A stretch of DNA of 64,000 nt from Polytrichum commune. Its lineage: Eukaryota; Streptophyta; Polytrichopsida; Polytrichales; Polytrichaceae. The position numbers were made by a program, and so were the translations under genes. Below, in pieces: positions 30,655 through 40,478 of this stretch. The stretch's first letter is position 1; the number at the start of each line of letters is the position of its first letter. The DNA lies in assembly GCA_950295325.1 (NCBI GenBank), contig OX485809.1:34222001-34286000 (forward strand), written 5' to 3'. Under the pieces are notes generated by a model that did no database searches, had not been told where the DNA came from, and saw only the letters and a list, made by a program, of their open reading frames with translations.

Positions 30655-33600
30655 TCAAGACCCCTCTACCCCATACAATTTCTTGAGAGCTTGTAATCGG
30701 GAAAAGTGAGGGGGTGTGTCCTTCGAACCATCTGGATTTGATCCACAACACCAAGGTGATTCATAAATGTATTCAATTAGACTTTGCCCCATAGCATGGA
30801 TTTGGCTGCCAAGGAGGCCAACTGCAAGTGAAAACCTCCCACACTTGGCCAAGGATTCCAACATGCCCACCACCCACTCTTCATCCATCTTTTGGTTGCA
30901 TGAGATTTTTGGGTTCGCGTCTTGGGGGTGTAACTCCTGTATAATAAGCAAGAGCATCAACAAAACAAGACTCGGACAACTTATAATAAGCTCATACTAA
31001 AGTATGTCGAGTTTATTATGACAAGGTAAACATAAGGTATACTAAATGATCAATAAGATTTTAAGATATTCTATGACCCATGCATAGTAAATATCTTATG
31101 TTCTTCCTTTTCCATTCACTATCCTTGGGGAATGGGAAGTCAACTATATCACAAAAAGATATCATTGGATTTACCTTTTTGAGGCTTTTAGCAACAAGAC
31201 CAAAGTTCATTGGGAGGATATTAAGATTTATGAAAGAAAGTGAACAAGAATAAAAGAAAATGAATTGATTTGTTAAGAACCTGAGCTGCCCCATTGGGGT
31301 TTGTGTGGGGAACTTGAAAACATGTGCTCGTAGTTTCGAGGATCTCAGCTAACATGAATGGCGGAATTTCAACCTTGAATATCCTTTCGAATTCGCAAGG
31401 TTGAAGAGTGCAAAGAACCTCCATTTGAAGACTCATATTTTTGTTCAATTGGCGCCACTTCTTCACAAACACATCTCGCGATATGGAAATTTTTTCATTG
31501 ACCTTGCATGTTTTCAAGTCCTTCACTTGTGCTAATTGCTGCTGTTCCACATCAAAATGCAAGTGACCAATTTTTAATGTTGAGTAATTTAGTGTTGATA
31601 CATGCCCTTTAGCTTTTAACATCTTCACATTTAGCTAATGAATCTTTCAACATCGTTTCAACTCGAAGTTCAACCTTTTAGGTTTTCCAACCATCAAATA
31701 ATTGAACCAAAAGATCAAGATTGCAACCCTATGATTGGTAGGCTTTGGTTCAATGTTGCACTTTGATGTGATTGAATTAATGTGAAGTCATTGTTGATAT
31801 ACGACTTTCGAAGTTTGTGATGCATTTGACCAATGTTTTTTGTTAATTAGGTGTTGATCCATACCATTCAAGGTTTAATGACTTTTCAATGCCAACTCAA
31901 CAATTAGGTAGTGATTTATAAATTTCAACGATGATTCAACCCACATATTAAACTTTTAGATCTCGCAACTTCAAAATGTAAGAACATAAGATTAAAGTTT
32001 CAACCCTATGTTCGGTAGCCATTGATTCAATGTTGCACATTGATGTGATTGAATAAATGTGAAATCAATGTTGAGATGTGAAATTAGACTCTTTTGTGAT
32101 TTGCAGGATGGGGGTGTTGCATAACATTATCTAATTGAGAATGGAGGGTGGGTGGGACCATGAATCTGCTAGGTGGTACTTTAGATCTGTCCCATGGTTA
32201 TTCCCTTAACAAAGTAAATTCAACATGATAAACTCGGGTGAAACACTACCATTGAATTAATAAAATGGAATGGCTGATAGCAGCTGAATAATGTTATGTG
32301 GAATTTGCCTGATGCATGTAATTTTTATCTCCACCATCTGACGGTTTTTCCATGCAAGTTGTTGTCCCCATTGAATCAAATGACCATGCGGGGGCCTTAA
32401 CGCCTCTGTAGATGTGCTTCGGCTCATCGTCATCATCTTGGTTGCCAAGCTTCTTGCACTCCACAGGCATTAAATGGGCTACCGAAACCTTTAGAATTTC
32501 ATTTGGTTATTAAAAAAACGAACAAACAACAACAACAACAACAACAACAATGTTGCATGAACACTAAGGCTTACTACAACTAACATACACTGATCTCAAA
32601 ATGCAAGTGACATATAGAAGTCGTAATGTGTTGAGACATACCTACTCTTCAGGGTTTCATACATTATAATGCTACCTCAACATATTAGCTGATTCATTCA
32701 ACCTCAATCCAACTTACAAAATCCAAGCCTTTTAGGTCTTGCCACAATTGATTAAAGAGACTCAAGATTAGATTGCAACCCTATGTTTGGTAGGCACAGT
32801 TTCAATGCCTGTAATTTGATGTGATGGAGTCGATGTTAAATCAGTGTTGACAGGTATAACGTAGATGGGTCTTTCATGGCTCGTTTTCTTAATCAGACCC
32901 TTAGATTTGATTGGTATATGGTTTGGTAAAGGATCGAAGGAGCGCACATCATAAAGATACGTGTTTGAAAGAGATTGGACTATGTCTTCAAATATTAATC
33001 GTTACTCTCTACATTGTATAGTGAACATAGTTGGAAGGACGTATGTATCCCACGGGTAGATCACTCTAAGGCATTTTTGTGCACCACGTGTGGCTGGGGT
33101 TTTTTTGGTTTTGGGGCTATTTACCTTCAAGGGATGAATTAAAGCCTCCCTATAATTACTTAAATTTAAAAAATGGCCCATATGTTTGCACCCTTCCATT
33201 ACTTATATTGTCCAAGTCACTGCAAATTTTTGTACTCTATATTCCTTTTAAGTAATTTTGGACATACGGAAATCCCAAATATCATCCATCCCCGTGAGTC
33301 CTAAACCCATTTACATACCATACTAAACATACATTCTAGGATCCTTATCTTTAGCCCCTATATTAATTTTACAAAAAAATAATGGCCCACATTTTATGTC
33401 CATCTAACTTACTTATAATGGGATTGTCTACATTTAATGGCCCCTTCATTATTTGGAATTCCTTTATAATTTTTATTTCAAATGATTTTAATCCTCTCTA
33501 TATTATGCCGCACGTCGTTTTTTAAATGCACTAAGTGATCTACCCGTGATGTATCCAGTTACGATATCAACAAAAATGCATTTCTAATGACCATTAGTAC

Positions 33601-34252
33601 ATCAGGGGCGGGTCCGATTTTCAAACTGATTTTTACAGATATTCCGTCATCGATTTGTTGATGCAACATGAGTTTTCTTGTGTAAGTCTAATGAGTGGAA
33701 GTTAGTGAACATGAAAAATGAAACAAATAACACCCACATACCTTATGATGTTAGAGGTTTGTGATGATGCCGCCAGTTTACATGAGGTCCAGAGCGTGTA
33801 GTATTAAAGGGAATTATCACAATTCGACAAGTAAATACTTCATTCTGCTCAAAGTCTTTGCGTACAACTTGATGGTTGACATAACATTATTCAGATTCGT
33901 AACAATGTTCTGTGGGACTGACAATATTCCACGTAGTATTCCCGGATATTCCCCACATTCACTCTAAACACTGTTATGGATCTGAATAAGGTTATGGAAT
34001 GTGATTGTCTTGTCAAATGTTAAGAAAAGAAAGATACATGTTGCAATTAAATCATTCATTGATGCATTAACTTACCAGATTTGCGAAAGTTGGGTAGTCC
34101 ACACCTTGCGCAGCAGCTCTCTTCTTCGCGTTGTCAATTGCCTTCCGCTTCCAGTCATCGTAAATCGCGGCCTCCAATTCCTTGCTCCTCTTCTCCCACA
34201 CCTCATGCTCCTCCTCACCAATGGCAATACTCCTGAAGATTTTCTCTTCCAT
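30655..34252 (-). CDS. DNAAF19: CCDC103/DNAAF19-like axonemal dynein assembly factor, 4 exons
   Basis: Predicted cytoplasmic factor for assembling dynein arms of motile cilia, needed in plants with swimming sperm. Exons on the minus strand: 34252–34076, 32488–32309, 31541–31281, 30936–30655; all joins are phase 0, giving 299 residues. The N-terminus has the family's charged helix (KELEAAIYDDWKRK) followed by YPTFANLVSVAHLMPVE, which matches the family pattern YEEF–hydrophobic–HLKPL. The C-terminal half is an RPAP3_C-type helical domain: FVKKWRQL, FKVEIPPFMLAEIL, then WVVGMLESLAKCGRFSLAV. The start ATG is the first in the open frame. The donor after exon 2 is read as GC (32308–32307) and is the weakest junction; a further small exon in that gap is possible. 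Introns contain an R1 repeat, a hAT-like element, a CATAAC MITE and a three-copy repeat. Confidence 0.83.
31705..32860 (+). repeat. Three related ~100-bp copies in DNAAF19 introns
   Basis: Copies at about 31705–31810, 31975–32085 and 32755–32860 share GCAACCCTATG or a variant, GGTAG, TTGATGTGATTGA and AATCAATGTTGA words in order. The first two lie in intron 2 and the third in intron 1. Confidence 0.7.
32895..33745 (+). repeat. Dispersed repeat family R1, copy 3, interrupted by a transposon
   Basis: Homologous to 10085–10405 and 30185–30492, but split at GTATCC|AGTTAC by a 498-bp element. It lies in DNAAF19 intron 1. A weaker relative may be present at about 34390–34660. Confidence 0.78.
33051..33548. 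mobile_element. hAT-like non-autonomous transposon with 8-bp target duplication
   Basis: A 498-bp element whose ends are inverted repeats: CACGGGTAGATCACTCTAAG and the complement of AAATGCACTAAGTGATCTAC followed by CCGTG. Target duplication ATGTATCC is at 33043–33050 and 33549–33556. The paralogous repeat at 10085–10405 keeps the uninterrupted site. An 8-bp duplication fits the hAT group; no transposase is present. Confidence 0.87.
33880..33996. mobile_element. CATAAC-family MITE, copy 2
   Basis: A 117-bp copy with CATAACATTATTCAGAT at the left and ATCTGAATAAGGTTATG at the right. It is a relative of 15496–15639 and lies in DNAAF19 intron 1. A lone terminus of the family (GAATAATGTTATG) is also present at about 32286–32298, next to exon 2. 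Confidence 0.75.
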
Positions 34253-36111
34253 GATATACAGCTCTTATGTAGTTGAAGGTGGTTTCTCCGATTCTTTATA
34301 CTTTTGTCACTGTTCTGTCATCAACCCCATGTTGTTAAAATCGTAAGATAGATGTGCCTGATTAGGTGTCTGAACTTAAACGTACACTTTACATTTGAGT
34401 GTTTTAGTGATGGACGTGTTAATCTAAGAATGAACATTAAAAAAAACGTGTTGAAAAGAGATGGGAGTGCGTGCTCAAAACTTGTTAACCATTACAAATG
34501 TAATAGTCAAACGTAATTGGGAAGACCTATATGATCGTTTAATAACTCAAAGAATCTTCACTTTGACAATGAATAGGATATTCATTCAAACTCCAAAATT
34601 ATAAGGAAAGTAGCTACAAGGATGATTTGGATTTGCTAATTATCTTGCACTAATTGCATGTTTTGTATTCTATGAAAAGTGGGTGCTATTGCAGAGAGGA
34701 AAGTGTATGTTTAAGGCCTGTTTACCTACCTTAATACTTACAATGAATGGGAAACTACGACAAAAAGCATTCGAGCACTTGCCAAGTTATTACCCTACTC
34801 ACTCGAGGTCTTACATGCCTGTAGGCTACACAATAAATTCACAAATCTATCATTTATGCAATGTTGTTAATTATGTTGAAAATAGCCCTGAATCAATGTT
34901 GAGGGTTACAATTTTGTGAATTTGTGGACTCTATAGAATGTAAGTCATGAGAGACTGACTGGAGTAATTTTGTCTCAGGAAAGCAGTTGAAAATACCCCA
35001 CCTAATTTGCACTTCTTGTATGTTTATGAGCTTATTGTTGCTTTTCTACACAACTGATCATTGTTGGACCACGTGGCGACAGCCCACTGGTCATAGAACT
35101 GAGGTGCCTTCATTACAGCCAATTGGGGTACGGCACGCGGCACCGAACACTTACCGGCCCCTGCCATTCAACATTTTCGCAGTTTCCTCAGTGAATAAGA
35201 ACTCGAGCATTCGGAGAATGGAATCATTGAGTCTCCGCTGCCTGCATAGTCAGGTCAATTATACTTTTGCTGCAATTCATCAGCTTCGGGGTGTTGGGTT
35301 ATCTCAAAGTTGGTTGTGATGGTTTTTGAGATGAGATATGGAGAGGACTGAAGTTTCAGGCTCAGGAAAGTTGTGGGGATGATTGTTGGGGGGGGGGAGG
35401 ATGGAATTTGAAGAAGCGTCCCGAATTCATAAGAGATTTTTTGTGGGTTTTTAAATTCAAGCCAACAACTCCCAAGTACCGGGTGGAACTTTTTCTTTGA
35501 CTCGTTGGAGGATTGGGGAAGTTTTGATGTAATTGAATTTGTGTTCCCTGGGTTTGAAGCCTCTGTGTGTAGTCGCGCCTGTTGGAATCTTATAGCACGG
35601 CATTGTTAAAAATTGCTTGGGATTCTTAAGCTCTGGCAGGTGAATTTTGCCTCCAAGATTTGGTGGGTTGAAGGCTATGGCGTAAGTTTGTGCTTTGAAT
35701 CTGAAATTATTGTTCTGTGAGTACACTCAAACGGAAGAATTCAACCTTCAAAACATTCGAAGCATGGAGAATTTCATGCTTGTCTCGCAATTCATGGGCA
35801 ATGCTGGTTGCTCGGTGGTTTGATCACAGAGCTGGAGGTTTTCTTGCAGGTGTTTCTTACTTGGAAGGTTCAATTGCATTCTTATTTTATTTCGACTCCT
35901 AATTTAAGAGGCATCTGGGCCTTTTCGTCTTGCGTGTAATGAGGTTGTCCTGTAAATTTTGTAAAGTGGGAATTACTTAGCAGCTCCCCTTTTTAGCTAT
36001 GTCATCTCTCCCTATTGCCATTACTTGAATTTCGGGGGTCAGTATCGCCATGTGAACATGTGCGAGGGAAATTTCTCGTAGTTTTGGGAGGCATCCTGTT
36101 TTTGACACAAA
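34253..36111. other. Bidirectional intergenic region between DNAAF19 and the J-domain gene
   Basis: The two genes diverge from this 1.86-kb stretch, so it should hold both promoters. It has a possible diverged R1 repeat (34390–34660) and a G run near 35388. Short open frames (34987–35319, 35717–35902) show no domain and are not called. Confidence 0.5.
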
Positions 36112-37764
36112 ATGACACGACCCGATAATATCTTGTTGGGCATTTCACGAGCTTATCAACAACAACAACAACAACAACAACAGCAATACTGCACTTACAA
36201 CAGTGGAAATGCAAATCATCATCAGCACACAAGGCTATCTATCGACTCAGCGTATCAGGTGCTCGGATTGGAGCCCGGGGCCAGCATGGACAATGTGAAA
36301 GCTGCTTACCGGCGTCTCGCCCTACAATGGTCAGTTTGATGTTGTTACATTAATTTCACATAAATTACCTGGAGATTTTGTATGAGAATTATTTAGTAGG
36401 TATCTTTTTCGGTTGAAGTGAGGGTTCGTGAGGTTTAATCAAACTGGGACCGGAGTTCATGTTTTATTTATTGTATTTTATCTTGATTCTCTGTTCCGCT
36501 TCAGCCACCCAGACTTGCACACAAAAGACGGTGCGGAGTTTTTGCGGGTATCTGCAGCATATCAGAGGATTTTGAACAAGAAAACCATCGTTTACGATGT
36601 GCCTCAAGGACCACAGAGACATTACTACCGACCTGATATTCGCGCCTACCCAGGTGAGATATTCATTTTGGGAAGGATTTTCTTTCTAGGGTTTGAATGT
36701 TTACTGGTGCAGAAATAAATTGCATTCTCATGCTTGAAATCAGGAAGCTGGATTCAGTGACTCCGAATGAATGAGGTGGAACTTTAATTTATGGGTTTGA
36801 GTCAACCACCTCAGTTTCCATAAGTTGTACTAGAAAGTCATCATCTGAGTCACATTGGGTTTATACCTACCATGTGTAAGTACCTGAACATCAAGGTTTA
36901 CAAACTGAACAATTCTCAAATCAAGGTGTTTTGGCTTTCTGTGAGCTGGATGACCAAATGACTATCGACCAGCTGTTAAACCTTGTGCTTCCAATTTGGA
37001 TGAGTTCATTTTGCAAAGAATCTGGAAGAATTGGTCTTGTCAGATTCTGTAGAGAAATAATAGTACCCATGAAGAACAGACCAAGGTGAGGATAGCCTTT
37101 GCCTTAATTCTGATGGGATCGCATATGCTTCAATTTTTGGCTTTCTATGAGCTGGATGATCAAATTTCTACCATCTATTAAATCTTGCACCTTTCAGTTT
37201 GGATTATTTCAATAAAAAAAAATAAAATTTTAGGAAGATTTGGTCTTGTATGTTCTGTAGATAATATAATTGCACCTATGAAGAATAATAGACCAACCTT
37301 AAATTCTGATGGGCTTCCTTTGCAGGCGCTGCAAGTTTGACCACATCACCATCTACCATCTGTTAAACCTTGCGCCTTTCAATTTGGATAAGTTCATTTT
37401 GGAAAGAATCTGAAGAACTGGGTCTTATCAGATTCTGTAGATAAGATAATGTAGTAGTATAGATGAAGAATAAACCACGGTGAACATAACCCTGATGACC
37501 TCAAATTCTGATGGGCTTAAATACTTTGCAGGTGCTGCAAGGTTCAATCAAACGGCGGTGACAGTGTGGGGGTTAGGCCTAGCAATGGGATGTGTGTTGT
37601 TTGGAGCTATATTATTGTGGGGTCGTGCGGAGATGACTCGAGCTTCCATGAAAGGGCCGTCAAGAATGATTGAGCCCTCTTCAAATGCTCTCAAGCGAGA
37701 GCGTATTGCAGCATTGCTTTTGGAGAGATCCAAAGAACATCCGAAAGATCATAATAGAAACTAA
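36112..37764 (+). CDS. J-domain protein with C-terminal membrane segment, 3 exons
   Basis: A small DnaJ-type co-chaperone expected to stimulate Hsp70. Exons 36112–36329, 36505–36653 and 37532–37764 join in phase to 199 residues. After a polyglutamine run encoded by CAA repeats (36151–36186), a J-domain spans about residues 44–105: SAYQVLGLEPGASMDNVKAA, YRRLAL, the HPD triplet at the exon 1/2 join (reading CHPD), and FLRVSAAYQRIL. Exon 3 begins GAARFNQ and includes one predicted membrane helix (about residues 130–152, WGLGLAMGCVLFGAILLW) followed by a basic tail. Intron 2 contains a three-copy repeat with a decoy acceptor at 37325. No zinc-finger or C-terminal DnaJ substrate domain is present. 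Membrane location and topology are inferred; the host membrane is unknown. Confidence 0.88.
36930..37545 (+). repeat. ~200-bp tandem repeat ×3 spanning the acceptor of J-gene exon 3
   Basis: Units begin about 36930, 37134 and 37331. Each contains GTTAAACCTTGYGC-like, TCAGATTCTGTAGA-like, GAAGAA and AATTCTGATGGGCTT words. Units 2 and 3 end TTTGCAG followed by G(C/T)GCTGCAAG. The last is the real exon 3 start (37532); the second gives a decoy acceptor at 37325. Confidence 0.8.
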
Positions 37765-38984
37765 AATTGCTTGAACCCTAAACCCTTTCAATCTTGGACA
37801 TTTTGGGTGATTTCAAAACTCTGTTGATGTTTTTCTATTGAGTTAGAGTGGAAAAGAGGAACCAAAGTTAATTGGATGAATAGGCTGGAGATTATTCAAT
37901 GGCAACCCTCTATCTATTCATAGATATCATGAATATATTGATCAAAAAAGGGGTCCAACAACAATTGAGATTTGGCACATCTGAAGGTTCGTTTACATTC
38001 TTACATACAACCGGCGGTTCGCTGGTAGGTGGTTGGAGTTTTACTTTCTTTGGTTCTATTTTGTTTGTAGTTACTATGTGGCACCGGGAGAGAACTTCAA
38101 AGGCCAAACCATGGGAGAAGAGGATTTGTAGGAGGCAATCAGTTATATTGGACAAAAGTTTACTAGAATCCATGAATCGTTTGTCTCCACTCCACAGATT
38201 GCACAGATAGGAGGGACGAGATTTGAGGTCAAATCCACTCTTCAAGATTGGTCAAATCAACTACAGGAGTGGTTGTGTGCAAGTTATATGAAGAAAATCG
38301 TGGTACATTTGACAAGTAGGTATCTGAAAAGTATGAAAGAGTTCAACTTTGTGCTTAATTCGTATATTATGTACTCTGATTCGTCCACATAAGTCAATAC
38401 AGATGTGTGTGCGCAGCTTTTGTATGCTGAGCAATTCAAAAACTATGTGCACTTTGTGTTCGAATTGTTGCTAAGATAAATGGTAAGGAATTTGTCAAAT
38501 GGTTATAAATGGTTAGAGTACTGGTTTTTACTTACACGTACCTCATAAGCAGGTGGAATGATCGTTCTGATTCATTTACATAGCTAGATGCTCTTGAAAG
38601 GATTCTTTCCTTTTTCTTTTAGTAGGTTTTGAATGTTACTGGTATAGAATTGAATTGCATTCTCATGCTTGAAATCAGGAACCTGATGAAATCGGTGACT
38701 CATAAGGTCGAACTGGATTACGGGGTTAAGTCAATCACCCAGTTTCTTAAGTTCTACTAGGTAGAAAATTATTTTCTACCATACCTGAACATCAATTTGA
38801 CGAACTGGATAAAAACAAAGGAAAGAAACTTTGTTGCGATGGAGCAAGGATGAAGACACAACGGAATGGTGACATTCATCTTACGTTTCCCCAGTTAGAG
38901 TTGTCCCAGGTTAAACCAAATCACTCCTCGGTTGAATCCAATTCTCGGTTCAAGCTCCGAGCTTGATGCCATTGTCATGCATGG
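37765..38984. other. Intergenic DNA with a copy of J-gene intron sequence
   Basis: About 38615–38815 resembles 36680–36915 from intron 2 of the J-domain gene (GCATTCTCATGCTTGAAATC and following, then TACCTGAACATCAA). No complete gene is seen; open frames at 37899–38245 show no domain. Confidence 0.55.
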
Positions 38985-39520
38985 ATGATTTTCAGTGAAA
39001 CCTTGCCTTCGAACTTTCTCATTTACATTTTTGATGAGGCAAATTTTTGTGATCAGCAGCCTTAACCGACGAGGTGAAATTTCCTTTATGGTGTTGCAAT
39101 TTGTGCTTAGAACATGTCGACGTGTTTTCTGCTTATCAGAAGACTTTCGTGTTCTTGGCACATTCCGAGAGTTTCTTTTGTCTTCAAAAATTACTGTTGA
39201 TAGGCTTAAACAGACCAGTAACGCAACAGGCATACCTAGTCGAAGGTAACTAGGAATACCCGGATGCAAATCATTTCGTTGCGTTAATGCCTGCAACTCA
39301 GAAGTTTGTGTTCTCAAATGAAAGTTTCTCAAAATTTGTTGTCTCTTGGAAATTGCTGCTGAAAGGCCTAAGATCAGTAATATAACTCGCATCAATCAAT
39401 TGTTGCGAACCTATTTTCCTCCTCCTCAGAAGGTTTTGTTGTCGCACTTCCAAAATTTCTTGAGAGTTTTTATGGGTCTTGGAAGTTGCTGTCGATGGCC
39501 TTAACCTCATCAGAGTAACG
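38985..39520. repeat. Degenerate ~130-bp tandem repeat, about four units
   Basis: Units share CTTTCG/TTTTGT, GAGAGTTTCTTTTG-like, GGAARTTGCTG(C/T), AGGCCTAA-like and CAGTAACG words. An antisense open frame (38895–39395) is a by-product of the repeat and has no recognised domain. Confidence 0.6.
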
Positions 39521-40478
39521 GATCACACAACCGATGGATGGAGGTCCAAATTCACCATAGTTAATTTCTCGTCATAATGTCATAGTTGGTCATGAAATCA
39601 ATGCTCGCTGTAGGTTAGGTTATGACCTAAATTAGTCTCAGGTGGAAGTGGTAGATGAAGTTTCATATGGAGAATCATGCGAAGATCATGTGTCTTTGAG
39701 TTTGCAACTCGATCGTTTGTGTAGTGGTCATAGTCGTAGGACTTCAATTGAACTCCTGCTTCATTTAAAAAATTTGCAAATCAAAATTTTCAGTCTTAGC
39801 ACAAGTGTTGATGATGCATGCATGGTTTCACATGTCTGTGCCTAGCTCACCTATCTTCCAATTCGATTCAGTCACAGTCGCAGGTGCCACTTCATCGAAA
39901 CCTAAAGAAAAGTGCCAACCTAATATATTCAAAGAATTTGGCTTGCATTGTCAGTGTGGATTGTACTTGAAGCAACCATTGACATCAGCCGCATGCAAAA
40001 TCGTCGCTTTTTATTGCACCTCGAATCATAGACTTCCCATTGAAACTGGCCGGTGGACTGACTATCCAATTCCTAGAGATAACAGATTATGCGCACATTG
40101 TGTGTTAGAGTGTTCCTCTATAACTTCATTAGAGATAAGTTCCCTTCACTATTTAAGAATGTAGTACTAGGGTATCTCAAGCCTATCTTTCAATTGCACC
40201 ATCATATTGATATTAACCTCTATCTCTTCTCACCTCGCTACTTAGGGCATTAGACTGGTTGACGCCATCTTCATGTACTTTTAGTCCCATAAGCCTTTTG
40301 GCTTCCCTGACTCTAAAATCAAATTTTTTTCATTTCATTGTATCTGACATACGGCTTGGCAGTCGACTGCAGGCTTTGCGCATGCATTAGAGAAGCGGAG
40401 TAGGAATCAGCGGAGGCAACTAATTACTTTTTGTACAGAGTGAGCCAGATTTTTGTGACCTTTTGTCGTCGTGGCAAT
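39521..40478. other. Region upstream of PRP28
   Basis: Presumed promoter and 5'-UTR. Two overlapping open frames (39642–39845, 39805–40164) show no domain and are not called. A TTG at 40431 is in frame with the PRP28 start but is not needed. Confidence 0.5.

Noticed and set aside
38895-39395. A 166-codon minus-strand open frame
   Set aside because: It lies over the degenerate tandem repeat and shows no recognisable domain or initiation context.
40431-40478. In-frame TTG extension of PRP28
   Set aside because: It is a non-ATG start and the first ATG at 40479 gives the usual RS-rich beginning.
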